Shown here one piece after another: positions 32,728 through 44,852 of a stretch of 64,000 nucleotides of DNA. The number at the start of each line of letters is the position of its first letter. The first letter of the stretch is position 1. The notes under the pieces are model-generated. The model worked only from the letters and a program-made list of their open reading frames with translations. It was not told the DNA's origin and did not search any database. A program made the position numbers and the translations under genes. Source of the stretch: Amoebophrya sp. A120 (taxonomy: Eukaryota; Sar; Dinophyceae; Syndiniales; Amoebophryaceae). The DNA is taken from positions 11,782,591-11,846,590 of the forward strand of contig CAJINV010000002.1 in assembly GCA_905178155.1 (NCBI GenBank). Reading direction: 5' to 3'.

Positions 32728-33039
32728 AGAAGAATCCAGCAGTGTGTCACGGGGCCAATTCCAGCCAACAAGACGGACGTCAAGGCCTGTGTTCGAGTAG
32801 TAAGAAATCTGGACTGTTTCAGTGAGGTTTTCACGCGGACGGAAAATTTTACTAACCAAAATCAGTCCATCACGGGGCACGGTTTGGAAGCTGCAAATCG
32901 AGAAGCAAACCGCAAGCACTTTGAAAACACTCGCGCGCGGGGTGGACGCGTGGTTTCCCTGGCGGTGGACTATCTCTTTACGGCCGATCAAGCTCCGGAA
33001 AGTGCTGCCTTGATAGAAACTACCCCTCAGGCGAACGGG

Positions 33040-33139
33040 NNNNNNNNNNNNNNNNNNNNNNNNNNNNNNNNNNNNNNNNNNNNNNNNNNNNNNNNNNNNN
33101 NNNNNNNNNNNNNNNNNNNNNNNNNNNNNNNNNNNNNNN
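33040..33139. other. Assembly gap, exactly 100 N
   Basis: Separates the two identical 6,386-bp copies. Confidence 0.98.
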
Positions 33140-33598
33140 AAAGTGTTTGTTCGAAGCATCTCGCTGGCAATCTCGATGCAAAGGGCTGAAACTGAACCGG
33201 ATCTGTTGCACGCAATGTTTAACTGAGCTGCGGCTCAAGTCGCCAAAACAAATACACGCCTAGCAATTCTTTTTTTTGTTGAAACAAATCCGCGTGTTCG
33301 CCGCTGACAAGATCACTGCGCGTAGATCTTTCAGTGGTAGCGGACAGCAGAGGTTACTATTCTCTGTATGGGGATCCAAGGGGATTAAAATCTAAACTAA
33401 GTAATGTATAAATAAAAGTAAAAAACTAAAGATCAAAATTTCGCAGTCAACTATAATAAAAATAACAACCACTAACCTAGCCAATAACTCTCACCAAACA
33501 AACGCAAATCACAGCGGAAACTAATATGGAAAGAGCTTTTGACTTTGTACTTGCCTCAAGTATATCTAGAAAGCCTTTTTGTACAAAGCGACAACAAA

Positions 33599-35365
33599 AT
33601 GAGCGACCTCAGTGGTGAATCTAGTTCTAGCATTATTGTGCCCTACACGCAGGAAGAGCGTGAATCTTACATCGACAAAATTGAAGAGCAGGCTTCTACT
33701 ATCGACACTTTGAAGAAAGAAAAAGTCGAACTAGAGAAGAAAGTAAAGGCACTGGAAGCCACCTTAGACACTCGCGAAGAAGACGCAAGCCTTTTACTCT
33801 GCCGAGTTGCGCGCCTGGCTAAGGACCTCGCGCTGCAGGGTTTTCAGAAGCAAAACTGGAAGACTCTGCTGCAGGAAGTCACTAGCTTCGCGAAGTTAAC
33901 TTTTTCTGCCACCGCCATTATCAATAGAAGCATCTGGTGGCTCCAGTCTTATCAGTAAAAGTGGCAACTTTTTGTGAAAAAGAAGAAGCTACCCTAGTGA
34001 ATACTTTGCGGCTAAAAGTTATTGACTTAGAAGACGAAAGAGAACAGCTACGCAAGAGAAACTTATTTTTAGAAAAAAGAACTCACGAACAAGAAACAGA
34101 GCGCAGAACCGAGAAGAAAGAGCTAGTAAAGCATTTAGGAGTTTCTTGGTTTGAAGGTCTGGAGTTGTGTCGAGTAATTTGTAGCAAGCTGCAGCCTAAC
34201 TTTGGGACACTAGCTGAAGAAGTGCGCGAGTTTAGGAACAAACTATTCGAAAAGGTGCGAGTCATTATCAATTTCTAAAAAACAAAAAAACTAACGTCCT
34301 GTTGGCGTTGCGGCGGAGCAGATCACATCTTCCAACACTGTCCGCTCAGCGACCAACAGCGTGAAGGAGAACAAGTCGCGTCTTCATCTCGACTACTAGA
34401 AGTGGAGCAGAAATTGCAAGAGACCAAGGAGCAGAGCGAAGATCTCAAGGCTGGACTGCAACAATTGCGCGACGAGAGTCAACAGCTAAAAACCATTGCC
34501 AGGCTGCACGAAGAAAAATTGCGAGTAATAAAACCGCAGGTAGCAGCTATTTGGGCAGCACACAGCACGGCGTTGCACATTTTTGACGAGATTACTAACT
34601 GGAATCCAGAGCCGTCTGGTGAAGAATTATTTTCGGGATTGCAAGGACCTGAAGCTTCCTGATATCTACCGCGAGAACTAATGTCAAATCTTTTCCACTT
34701 CGACATCAGCAGCGCCTTTCTGCAACAACCTACTCCAGAAACAAAAAGGATTTACATGGAGGTAGTGCAGAAATTACGAGAAGCCAACGACCATAGTCAG
34801 CGTCTTATTTTTGTACCAACACAGAGCAACTGTGCAGATTTGGCTTCTACACATTGGCACCGCATATGCAAAGGGCTTTTGGAAAACAGTAATGGGGAGG
34901 AACAGCAAGAACCAGAAGCAGAGCCGCAGTCTACCAAAGGAGGAGGACAACAGCAGTGACTCTGGCGCTTCTTTGCTTTTTGTAGACGACCTGCCGGAGA
35001 ATTATCATCGTCTCAGTGAGTTTGAAAAACAGCAGGCGCAGGAGAAAAAGAAGTTGAACGAAGCAAGACAAAATCCGCACTATCAACTAGAAGAAGTCCT
35101 CTATCGCAAGCAGCAGCTGAATAGGAAGAAGAGGAGGCAACTCAACGCAAAAAGAGGTCGCCAAGGTAAGAGGAGAAACAAACCTAGAAAAACAAAAGAG
35201 CAGAGGCTACAACGAAAAAGGGAGCAGGCAGAGCACGATTTGAGAAAGGAAGTGCTAGAAGAAAACGGCTGGGAGGTGAACGAGGAAAGTCTTCATCTAG
35301 TCTATCAAGCCGAACTGCAGCTGTCAAAAGGCGTGGACAGCAGTAGAGAGAACAAGTGGCAGTAA
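33599..35365 (+). pseudogene. Retroelement leader region (copy 2)
   Basis: Identical to the region at 27113-28879: coiled coil, in-frame stops, CCHC knuckle from 34300, and fused RT motif A/RNase H tail remnants near 34694-34850. Confidence 0.5.
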
Positions 35366-35367
35366 AA

Positions 35368-37848
35368 ATGATTCCCACTCCAGTTCCTTCTGGGACGGAG
35401 ACAGGCCAGACCTCTCCGGTGATAGATGATAACCAACCAGGGAGCAGGCTGGGCCGATCCATGGCGGACAACATGTTTGGCGGTTTGTCCGGCAGGATTG
35501 AGAGGGAGCTGGAAGCGCAAGCAGAAATTGCACCTGTGCCCGAAGAAAACGCGCTTGATGAGGATGATCTGGAACATTGCCGCGCGCTGCGTGATCGTCT
35601 GCATGCTCTAGAGAAACAACAAGCGACGCAGCGTGAAGCAGATGAGCAGAGCCAGGAAGTGGAACAGGACAGAGCGGCATCCTCGTCTTCGAAGAAAACT
35701 GTGCGTCGTGAGGGAGAGAGCAAGCGCTCGCGGCCGCTGACGGGTGGTAATCCGGTTGTAGAAGAGATTGTGATCGACTCGGATGAGGAGATGCCGCCGG
35801 TTTTGTTCGGGGATCTAGACGGATGGCAGAAAGACGAAAAGACTCAAGACCTGGCGCGGTCACTGTTGCAGAACCAACGGGACATTGTGATGGCAGGTGC
35901 AGAGATGCAGGCGGAGATCGATGACCTGGACACCGCAATGAAGGAGACCCGAGAGAAAATATTGGGCAACGAGGACGCAGTAAAAAAATTAGCCGCGGAT
36001 AGCAATGCCACGGAAAAACAAGTGATGAAGATGTTTCAGGACGGAGACAGCAACATCTCCCAAGTCTTTGACAAAATTATGAGGCAGATGCTCATCGATG
36101 AACAGACCAACCTGCTGCGCGCAAAGCGAATAGAAGAAGAGGTGCTACGGCGCGAACAACTACGGGACGAGGAGAGCCGTAAAACAAACCAGAAGGCGGA
36201 CAAGCTTGAGAAGGACATGGAGAAATCCAAGGAGACGCAGCTACAGACTCTGGACTTGGTCAAGAAAGTGTCGGACTCCAGAGCTGCCACTACTTCTGGT
36301 GCCACTTCGCGCGGTGGTCAGCAGCAGGAGCAGGAAAAACAAATTTACGATGTCGATGAGAAGACAGTTGATCCTGCAAGCAATTTGAAGCCTCCAACAA
36401 CTAACGAAACGAGCAATCAACAACAAACAACTACCCAACAAAACCCGTATTGGGATTTAGTAGATGCGCTCGCGCGAAACGGTATGAGACCGGAGGAGGC
36501 GCGCAATTTTGCAAGGCAACAACAGCAGAACACGAGCAAAAATCAGGCAACTAGCAGCGATAGGGTGCCACCACCACCAGCACCCAGCTACACAGGTGGT
36601 GTTTACAACCCAAGCCAACAGTACAACAACAACCAAAGCTACAGCAATTTCGTGCAAGGCAAGGCCAACATGAGGCACGGTGGTCAATACAACCCGCAGC
36701 GGCGCAACAGCTATGGTCCTAGTCGCACGGGCTCAGGAGCAGCGTCGCCTGTTTTGGAATATGCGGATGGGAGAACGGAGCGCGTTCCTTTGATTGCAAA
36801 AGCAGGACAGGTGCGTGTGGACGAGGTGCCGCACTCGCCGGAGGTGCGACAGCAGTTACAAGAAGCGGATGCGGGTTTGACCATGACGGACCACGGGCTG
36901 GTTGGGGAGTTACCACTGTGGTCTTTCATTTTAGAATCGGAGCAGAAGCTGCTGGGGGATTATGTGGATCCAAAGAAGTTTGGTTCGATCCACGTCGACA
37001 AGTTGGAGTCAAAATTTACGGAGACGCCCTTTGCGCAGTGCCTCAAGCTGGCCAACCCGCTCAAAGAGTGGCACTTTCGCATCAGCACGCTAGTAGCGGG
37101 GGCCCTGCAAAAGGGAAAAGTAGTTGCGGAGGTGCTGGAGTACTCGCTGGTGGCCACGATTATTTTCTTTGGACACGATGAAACGAAGAGACGAGAAATC
37201 TACGAGGCGGGCATCGTGGTGCGAAATGTCCTCCCCACGCACACACTGAGAGCTTATTTTAAAGCTCTCTTTGTTGTTTTCCCGGGAATGGGCACGGACA
37301 TGACCCAGCTCATCCGCGAGTGGAGTATTGAGAAGGGTGACTGGCTGCGTACTCCGGGGAAAGAGGGGTGCTCGTTGCTCAAAGAACTGGACCGGTTTAG
37401 AAGCGCAGCAGAGAGAGTTGATTTCTCGATGAAGCCGGTCTCAATCAAAAGTCGCATTCTGTTCTTATACGAACTGTGCCGCCGCGTACTCATCCCCAGG
37501 GAGTGTCAGAGCTTTATAATGCAATATAGTGGCACTCCGTTGATAACTTTTGAGCAGATCCACGACTGGGCGAAGCGTCACTCGATGATGGCGGGGGTCA
37601 ATGCCATCACCAGCCTGGACAGCAAGCAGAAGGCCCTGCCCAGTGGAGTTTACATGTTCGGTCAGATCCTGGAGCAGGAGGAGCAGTGTCCCGAAGTGGA
37701 TGTAGTTCGCCCGCCGTATCCGAAATTTGGCCAGAAGACGACGACGACAGGAGCGTATCGGCTGAAGGAGGAGGATGCGAACTGCCACAACTGCGGTGAA
37801 GAAAGATGGACACTTTGCTCGCAACTGCAAGAAGGGACCGATGTGTAA
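35368..37848 (+). CDS. gag: Retrotransposon gag-like polyprotein (copy 2)
   Basis: Identical to the 826-residue frame at 28882-31362: coiled coil, Gln/Asn linker, capsid-like helical domain, truncated first zinc knuckle. This copy is contiguous with the downstream pol. Confidence 0.75.
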   Translation: MIPTPVPSGTETGQTSPVIDDNQPGSRLGRSMADNMFGGLSGRIERELEAQAEIAPVPEENALDEDDLEHCRALRDRLHALEKQQATQREADEQSQEVEQDRAASSSSKKTVRREGESKRSRPLTGGNPVVEEIVIDSDEEMPPVLFGDLDGWQKDEKTQDLARSLLQNQRDIVMAGAEMQAEIDDLDTAMKETREKILGNEDAVKKLAADSNATEKQVMKMFQDGDSNISQVFDKIMRQMLIDEQTNLLRAKRIEEEVLRREQLRDEESRKTNQKADKLEKDMEKSKETQLQTLDLVKKVSDSRAATTSGATSRGGQQQEQEKQIYDVDEKTVDPASNLKPPTTNETSNQQQTTTQQNPYWDLVDALARNGMRPEEARNFARQQQQNTSKNQATSSDRVPPPPAPSYTGGVYNPSQQYNNNQSYSNFVQGKANMRHGGQYNPQRRNSYGPSRTGSGAASPVLEYADGRTERVPLIAKAGQVRVDEVPHSPEVRQQLQEADAGLTMTDHGLVGELPLWSFILESEQKLLGDYVDPKKFGSIHVDKLESKFTETPFAQCLKLANPLKEWHFRISTLVAGALQKGKVVAEVLEYSLVATIIFFGHDETKRREIYEAGIVVRNVLPTHTLRAYFKALFVVFPGMGTDMTQLIREWSIEKGDWLRTPGKEGCSLLKELDRFRSAAERVDFSMKPVSIKSRILFLYELCRRVLIPRECQSFIMQYSGTPLITFEQIHDWAKRHSMMAGVNAITSLDSKQKALPSGVYMFGQILEQEEQCPEVDVVRPPYPKFGQKTTTTGAYRLKEEDANCHNCGEERWTLCSQLQEGTDV

Positions 37849-38275
37849 AACCTGCGGCGTGAAGAACCCGGGCCACAACTTTCGCAACTGCCCCACGCTG
37901 GAAGGAAAAACCGAGGAAGAGCGCCGTGCTGTTGACCGAGTACACTTTGCCAAATTTGTCCGCAGGCACCGGAACAACGTGCACAAGCACTACAAGGGAA
38001 AGGGAAAAGCATCCGGCGTCACGAGCTTCAACCGCGGTAAAGGTGGTTACTCCGGTGGAAAGGGAGCTGGGGGCAAAGGCAGCAAAGGGTGGTCCTTGCA
38101 GGTGCGATCCATTGATCCGGAGGGCAACGCGTGGGAGGAGCACGAGTTGGAAAATGAAGACGACAGCCAGGATTTGCCCGGCTGGGAAGGAGATGACGAG
38201 GTGGACCTGACCCAGGAGCTAGATGAGGAACAGGTGAGCGCGGTTATTAACTCTGTCATGGGTCTTTTCTCTTGA
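37775..38275 (+). CDS. gag: Gag nucleocapsid part with two zinc knuckles, shifted frame (copy 2)
   Basis: Same as 31289-31789. It overlaps the gag frame by 74 bases in a different frame. Confidence 0.65.
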   Translation: MRTATTAVKKDGHFARNCKKGPMCKTCGVKNPGHNFRNCPTLEGKTEEERRAVDRVHFAKFVRRHRNNVHKHYKGKGKASGVTSFNRGKGGYSGGKGAGGKGSKGWSLQVRSIDPEGNAWEEHELENEDDSQDLPGWEGDDEVDLTQELDEEQVSAVINSVMGLFS

Positions 38276-38373
38276 GAGACCAGACGCGATGTCGAAAAAC
38301 TCAAGCGTAAGTACAGAACCATTGGACGAAAGCGACGAGTTCGCGCACGTGGTGTTCGACGACGTGGATTGGA

Positions 38374-39512
38374 GTGCGGTGGTGGCCTCCATTTTCAAGG
38401 TGCGTAAATGTGAAGGGAGGTAGTGAAGCAACAACGCAGGCCAGCACACCCAAATCTACTTTGTCTTTCGCCATTGTACTGCTCTGGGGCCACGACTCGG
38501 GATTTAGTGGCTGGCTTTTTCTCGGGGTGAAGCGCTTGACGGAACTGGCCAGTCAATTTGGAAAATACAACATCAAAATTCCCGTTCAGAAAGTGAACTT
38601 GACCGCGGACACAGCAAACGGGAAGTGTAATTTGATTATGATGGCGCTAATGCCGATCATGAGCCACGACATGCAGCTGATCGGGGCGGAGCGGGCGACT
38701 GTAGTAGACGATGCTCTCTGGCCTGATCATGCCGCTTGTCTTGCAGGAGTGCAGTTTATCAGAAAATACCGGGCGGACTTGCTGAACACGGAAGAAGCAC
38801 TGGTGGTTAGGTGCAAAAACGGCTACGAGCAGGCATGGAATGGGGGTTATCGTTTTCCCATGCCGCTGCAGCAGTTCACCGAGAACGCGTCGCACTTCAT
38901 GCAGAAAAAACTTCAGGAGGGCCAATCTCTAGAGCTACAAGCTATGATGGTTGCTGTGAATCGAGAATTTTTTGAAAAGCAACAGCTGCACTTTATGAAC
39001 GAGGCAAAAGTGCATCACTTTTGGGTGACCAGCATGGAGCTGCTGGAGCAGGAAAGTCTACCAGTTTGCCAGGTGGAGCAAGTCTGTGCAGTGGAGGACT
39101 TCGACTTTCCAAAGGTGATGGCTTTGCGGGAAGAAGCAGAGCAAGAAGCTGATAAACAATTTTGGAAAACGCTGCTGGACCCAAAGTCGAAGAAGAAGCC
39201 GACGCACGTGTAAAGAAGAATCCAGCAGTGTGTCACGGGGCCAATTCCAGCCAACAAGACGGACGTCAAGGCCTGTGTTCGAGTAGTAAGAAATCTGGAC
39301 TGTTTCAGTGAGGTTTTCACGCGGACGGAAAATTTTACTAACCAAAATCAGTCCATCACGGGGCACGGTTTGGAAGCTGCAAATCGAGAAGCAAACCGCA
39401 AGCACTTTGAAAACACTCGCGCGCGGGGTGGACGCGTGGTTTCCCTGGCGGTGGACTATCTCTTTACGGCCGATCAAGCTCCGGAAAGTGCTGCCTTGAT
39501 AGAAACTACCCC
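38374..39512 (+). CDS. pol: Retropepsin-like region and N-terminal part of the integrase polyprotein (copy 2)
   Basis: The protease-like frame (GHDSG, LAGVQFIRKY) meets a TAA at 39211-39213. The same frame then stays open to 39512, encoding TGPIPANKTDV through to APESAALIETTP. There it is broken by the 910-bp insertion and resumes at 40429 (ATKIPVVSNE) once the insertion and one TACCCC are removed. The single TAA is either readthrough or a lesion. Confidence 0.5.
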
Positions 39513-40422
39513 TCAGGCGAACGGGCCCGGACCACTAGAGCGCGGAAAATTCGCGGAAAATTTCGCGAATTTGAAACAATAAGCCAGGGGCCCGGCCCAG
39601 GAATGGGCCGGGCCCCGGAAGGGCCTTCGAGCTGGGTGGTTTTGTGTGTTCTGCCCACCGCAGAGAACCGCGCGGGCGCAGGGCTTGCCGGCCTACCCGT
39701 GGCGGACCGGGGCCCGCCCCCGGAATCCTTTCAAATGAAAGCGGGCGGGCCGTCGTGGTTCGGTTTCGTTCCATCTCGCGAAGGGGAATTCTTCGCCCAA
39801 TTCTTCGGGGAATTTTTCGCGCAATTCTCGAAAAGCGGAAAAAAATCAGGGGGAATTTTGCGGGAATTCGTAGGATTGACCACGCAGAAAAATCGCTAAT
39901 TTTGGGGGGAATTCGGTGGGGGAATTTTTTGGGAATTCGGGCCCCCGGACCTGTTTCATTGTATTCGTGTGCGATTTTGGCACCCCCCCGCCCGGGGGTG
40001 GCAATTCGCAAAAAATTGCACATCGAATTAGAGACGCAATTAGAGAAATTTTTTTTGGTAATTTCCCCGGTCCGGGGCGGAATTGCGCACCAAATTGAAC
40101 AAAAATTGCACACGGAATTGGCTACAAATTGAACACAAAATTGAACAAAAATTGCCCGAGTTGGCTGAGGTGTATGATGAACGGAGCGCGCCACCTTGAA
40201 AGGGGGGCCGTGGTGTGGGCCCATGTTTGGCGGCCTCGGTGTGGCCTCCCCTTCGTTCCTTTGGCGCGCCGCCGCGGGTTTTTGTGTAGGGTATGCAGCC
40301 GGGGCCTGGGCGCCGTTCCGGCGCCTCCACATACAGAGCCTCGCGCGGCCTGCCGATTTTCAAAATTGCGCAATTTTTGCGCCCAATTTAGCGCCTTAGG
40401 TGGTGCGGCCCCGTTCGCCTGA
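39513..40422 (+). mobile_element. 910-bp insertion with inverted ends inside pol
   Basis: Left TCAGGCGAACGGG and right ending CCCGTTCGCCTGA are 13-bp perfect inverted ends, with near-match continuing to about 23 bp and AT-rich similarity beyond. TACCCC is duplicated at 39507-39512 and 40423-40428. Removal restores the frame IETTP|ATKIP. The interior is low complexity (AATTTTTCGC- and GGGCCC-type words) with no convincing gene. Confidence 0.8.
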
Positions 40423-41143
40423 TACCCCTGCTACGAAGATACCAGTTGTGTCCAATGAGACCATCTCGCAAGTGCACAAGCGCCGGTATGAAAACCTGAT
40501 GCGAGCACCGACATCAGTGCACATGTGGAGAATTTGCACGGTGCGCCGGGGTTGGGCGCCACCAAGCCGCTTTCACTCCGGGCCGGGCAGTGTAGTACTG
40601 GAGGTGGGCATGGAAGTGGGCCGCGAGATAGAGAAATTGGAGCAGGAAACTGGAGTTCGCTATGCCGGTTTTGCGCCGGAGGTAGTCGCAAGGATCCAAC
40701 ATTTGCCGTCTGTGAGAAAGCTGACTCAGGAAGCGAAAAAAGCAATGTCCAGCCAGAAGCCCAAGTGCGTTACGATATCAGGAGATGGTGCAAAGTCAGC
40801 TGTTGCTGTCGGCGAAGCGCTTCAGGAGAAAGAAGGCTATACTCAAAATAAAAAGGTGCAGCACTTCTCCATCAAGAGGATTCTCTGGTCCAGTCAACAG
40901 CGGGCTGATATTGCCGGCGTAGTTCGACCATGGGGAGTAACTGCAACTACAGAAATTCAGCTGTCTCTGGACCTGCACAACTTTACAAACTTGAACGACC
41001 CGCGCATCGACATGACGCCCCGGGAAGTCAGGCTGTCGACGACGCTCAAGGACATGAACCGCAGCACCGCTTTTCAAAACCAGAAAAGGAGTGGCTCGGT
41101 ATTGCCAAGCAGGTGTTCAAAGATTGCACGGACGACGAGCTGA
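40423..41143 (+). CDS. pol: Pol segment upstream of and entering the integrase core
   Basis: Continues the frame broken by the insertion. It contains Lys/Arg-rich helices and EIQLSLDLHNF, a possible first strand of the integrase core. It must shift frame between about 41060 and 41130 (AFQNQ to KPEKEW) to enter the next open frame. Confidence 0.5.
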
Positions 41144-42840
41144 TGAAGGCTCTGGAGGCGATGCGGTACTCCAACCTACGCGCTTACCGGTCGCATTCGC
41201 AACCGGGACCACTGGCGCGCGGTACGTGGAGCGCAGAGGACCCCAGTGCAATTGGTTTCATGGACTGCACGTCATTAGGACCGCCGATTTTGCAGATTGC
41301 CTTTGTGTGGGTGCCGTGCTTGCTGATGGTCTTGAGCCACTCTTTCTGTCGATGCCTTGGAGAAAAGAACAAGCTGAAACTCGACGGCGAGTGGCTGCCT
41401 GGACATCCCACGCGCGATGATATTATGGGGCTCTTGTCCATGCTTCAGCAATTTAATAGGCTGAGGGCACTGACGGTGGCCGATCCGGGACCCGAAAGCA
41501 TTGCGATGGCTGTGGCAAAATACTGCCTTAGCTCGGGAAGACGATTAGCGCTGTCAATGCGGAACACGCCACGAGCGGTTTCCAGGAAAGAAAAGCGGCG
41601 CCACACCTGGAAGAGCACAATGTTCCGGATGGAAAGGGGCCCACTTTTGAGAAATGTGCCGGTGACTTCTCGAGGCGAAATGGCGCATGCAGCCATCAGC
41701 GAGCGGATGCGCATGGCTACCGGTGAATCCACGGACGACTGGGGCATGGGTTTCCCTTCAAACCCCGAGGGAGACTACCTTCTGGAGTGGACGCCGGAAA
41801 TGTTCATGGACCAGGAGAAGATCACTGCAGCGCAGTTCGAAAGGTCAAAGGAAATCCTGAGCCAAACAGTGCAAGATCCGGCCTACCGACAGCGAGTGAG
41901 GAGATACAAGAGCCAGACCATGAAGCACAGAGGCACGCACAAGTACAGACGCAGTCAACCCGTGGAGTACGTTGACAAGTCGGGACTGACCAATCCTGCA
42001 ATTTTCCTAGAGTGGAAAAACCGTTTCACGGCGCTGGTGCGCAAGCCAGGACAGCGGGATGGTTCGCAGGAAGTGCACAGAGGAAATTTATTCCCTGCTT
42101 TTGATTCCGAGTATCTTTGTGACTTCCCTGAGACGATCGAATTGTACAAGTGTGACCTCCCTTACCTGCGGGAGTGCCTTCAGAAGATCCAGGCGGACAA
42201 GCAGCTGGTACGCGTCCGCGGTAAGTTTGTCTTCCAGCGATGCGTCGACTGCGGGGCGGAAAGAGCAGTGCATCCAAAGTCAGCTGTTGCTGAATTTACC
42301 AGGTGCTCTTTTTTCGAAGGATGTTTCTGCCATGACGTGTCCGACAGATTCCTGTATGAATCGGATGGATGGGTGTGGCCAAGAATCCATCGACCTTCGC
42401 TCAAAAAGCAGGACGCGCTGAGTCCGTACTTGCTCCCGCCACGAGATGGCGAAAAGGTTTTTGACGAGGAAGATATTGTCAAGGAGGAGAGACCGGAGCA
42501 GGTGCGGTTTGAAGATGATGCCGACTGGAAGGAGTACGAACCCAGCAAAGATCCCTCTTTGGATTTGGAAGTCAGCGAGAGCGAAGAGCAGCAACAAATT
42601 GATGGCGAGCTGATGGGAACGGAGGTTGACAGACTGATTTGCGCAAGTGCAGTTACCAGCACCGCAGCGGAGGAGTGCGCGTACTATTTCGACGAATATC
42701 TGGGTTTTGAACCAGAGCAGGAAGATGTGGTGATCAACAACTGCCAGCGAATTTGTGGAGTAAGCGAGCAGCAGGGTGAAGATGTGAAGCAGGAGGTCAA
42801 CAACGAACTACAGGTGAAGGATGTTGCCTTTGATAGATGA
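41060..42840 (+). CDS. pol: Integrase (rve-like) with C-terminal extension
   Basis: The frame from about 41060 (FSKPEKEWLG) to 42840 carries a putative D,D-35-E set. The Asp residues are in GFMDCTS (about 41255) and VADPGPE (about 41480), and Glu lies in SRKEKRR exactly 36 residues after the second Asp. The D-x35-E spacing is the retroviral/copia integrase signature; the surrounding residues are divergent. The downstream part is acidic, with a CVDCGAER and C/H-rich patch near 42240-42330. It ends overlapping the RT frame by 20 bases. Confidence 0.6.
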
Positions 42841-44852
42841 CTTCGCGGAGGTGTTGCGCATTGCTGCTGCCAGAGTGCACATGATGGGCCTGGAAGCTCC
42901 ATTCCAACAGTGGGAAGATGAAAGTGTCACGCAAGAGGAGAGGGATGGGCGACATCTTCTGACTCTGACTGCTGCAGAAAGCGGAAGTGCTCCAGAAAAA
43001 GAAAAGTACAAAAGGTACAGGCTGTGGAAGGCTACCGTGGATTTGCTGCTACCGCCGTTGGACATGCCTTCATCGGAAGCAAGCTGGGTAGTAGAAAACT
43101 ATCACGGTCTGTCTGCAGCACTAGTCACCGATCCGCGCTGGGAGCACTTGATAAGCATGATCCACGAAAACCGCCGGTGGTTTCTCGAGCACGCCGCTTT
43201 TTCATGGGATAGCGCTGGACAACGTCTAGACCTGGGGAGATCACCACACGAGGGCAGAACAGTTTTTGGTGTTGGGATTTTCGCTGGACCTGGAGGGCAG
43301 TACGTTTTCAGTACCAAGCGGGACCGGATGAAGGACAAGGATTTTGTAGGGGTGGTAAGATGGGAATTTCTTGCTGCCGAGCCTGTCGATCCCGAAAACC
43401 CGGCCGAAAGAAAGCTGCACAAGACCCGAGAGGGATTTACCGCCGGTATGCGCAAAGTACTAAGGATGGGTTCGAAAGTCCCTGACTTAAAACCTCCCCA
43501 CCTAACAGACGAGATGGATGGGGATGAATTTTTGTCTGCCGCTTTTGAAAAAGAGATGACCGGTTTGTTGGAAGCGCTTACTTCGTCCGGAGAGCCGTGC
43601 GCTTTTGTGGCCACACCGGAGGAGGCCAGTGATGCACAAGCAGGAGTACTGCATTCAGGGGAACGCGTTTACGGTTCAAGATTTCTAGTCGATCTCAAGG
43701 ACATTTCTCTAGTGTTCTGTGAGGTCAAATCAAGGTGGGCGCCAAACGGTGCGCAGCAGCGCCACGATTTGGAATCCGGCATGGAGGTGAGTGAGAACAG
43801 CAGCCCTACTCTCTCAAATCTCGAGCTGAAGCTGCTGTGTTTGAGTGCGGCGTTCATCAAACAGGCGCAATGTCTCATCCTGGACTTGCCCCGCGCTTTC
43901 AGCCAGGGCTTCCAGTACAAAAAGGCGGAAAGACCAAGAATCAAAATCAACATCCCACCAGGACCACGAGTGGCCAATGCGCTGCGGAAAGCGATGAGCA
44001 GGGTGGGTGAACGTACTGGAAAGAGAGTCACGGAGTCGAGCGCCCTGATTTTGAATGTTCCTCAGTATGGCCTGCTTGAAGCCAGTTTCAAGTTCTTCTA
44101 CACGGTCTGCAAAAAATTCGAAGAACGGGACTTAACAACTCCAGCAACGAGCAGGGTGATCTACAGACTTTTTCAGAAAGATGTTCTCCAAGGTGTCATG
44201 GGAGAGCATATTGATGATTTTTCAATATGGGTTGCCAAACTCTTTCTGGAACATCTCACGCAGCTGATCAAGTCCTGTTTTAAGCTCGACACCTACACCA
44301 GCCTGCAGATGGAGTGCCAGATGTTTACCGGGAAGAACATGCTCCACAATGAAAAAGAGAAACTCATCTACATCAACATGAAGGACAAGGTGCGGGAACT
44401 AAAATTTTTTGTGCCGCGGGAGGAACTGGAAGGAAGCAAGGTGGACCTGGATCGCTTGTTGGACGAGGACGAGGTGAGTCAGTGCAAGTCCATCAAGGGT
44501 TCGTGCAGTTTCTCTGTGGAGTGGGTGCGCATCGACGGCATGGACTTGCTGCGCGTGCTCAGTTGGGGAAATGATAGCAACCGCACGGTCGAAAACGCTT
44601 TGAAAGTCAACATGTTGATTTCGCACCTGCAGTATGCACCGGAGCAAGGAGTCAAGTTGTCCTACGGTTTGGGAGACGACTTGGCTTTCTTGGCTTTTGC
44701 CGACAGTAGTTTTCAAAATAAACCAGCAAAAGACGTCACCGGAAAACCGAAAACGAAAAATAAGGGCGTCGTCGAGCTCATCGATAACCAGCACCCGCAG
44801 TTCCAGGAACTCAATGAGCTGGCCATGCTGCCGCTGAGCGCGTGCATCCTCT
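42821..44852 (+). CDS. pol: Reverse transcriptase and first part of RNase H
   Basis: The ATG at 42821 overlaps the integrase frame. Copia-type RT motifs in order are YGSRFLVDLKD, ILDLPRAFSQGF (motif A Asp), RPRIKINIPPG, YGLLEASFKFFY (YGLKxA-like) and GEHIDDFSIWV (catalytic DD pair in place of the usual YVDD). The RNase H begins with LAFADSSFQ (first Asp) near 44692. The frame is interrupted at 44852 by an insertion and resumes at 45905. Catalytic Asp residues appear retained. Confidence 0.75.

Larger units (their letters stand above)
26654..33039 (+). repeat. First copy of an identical 6,386-bp block (probable assembly duplicate)
   Basis: Matches 33140-39525 at a constant offset of 6,486. 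All translated frames inside are identical and no difference was found where bases were compared. The copies flank exactly 100 N, the usual placeholder for a gap of unknown size. The 5' LTR is cut at base 72 in the second copy. The best explanation is two overlapping contig ends placed side by side. Confidence 0.85.
33140..39525 (+). repeat. Second copy of the identical 6,386-bp block
   Basis: This is the copy contiguous with the rest of the element. It begins within the 5' LTR sequence and ends inside the 910-bp insertion at 39513, so the duplicated block boundary is not a biological boundary. Confidence 0.85.

Noticed and set aside
40423-42840. Integrase region as a host gene
   Set aside because: It sits between the LTRs, shares frame with upstream retroelement sequence after removal of the insertion, and carries D-x35-E.
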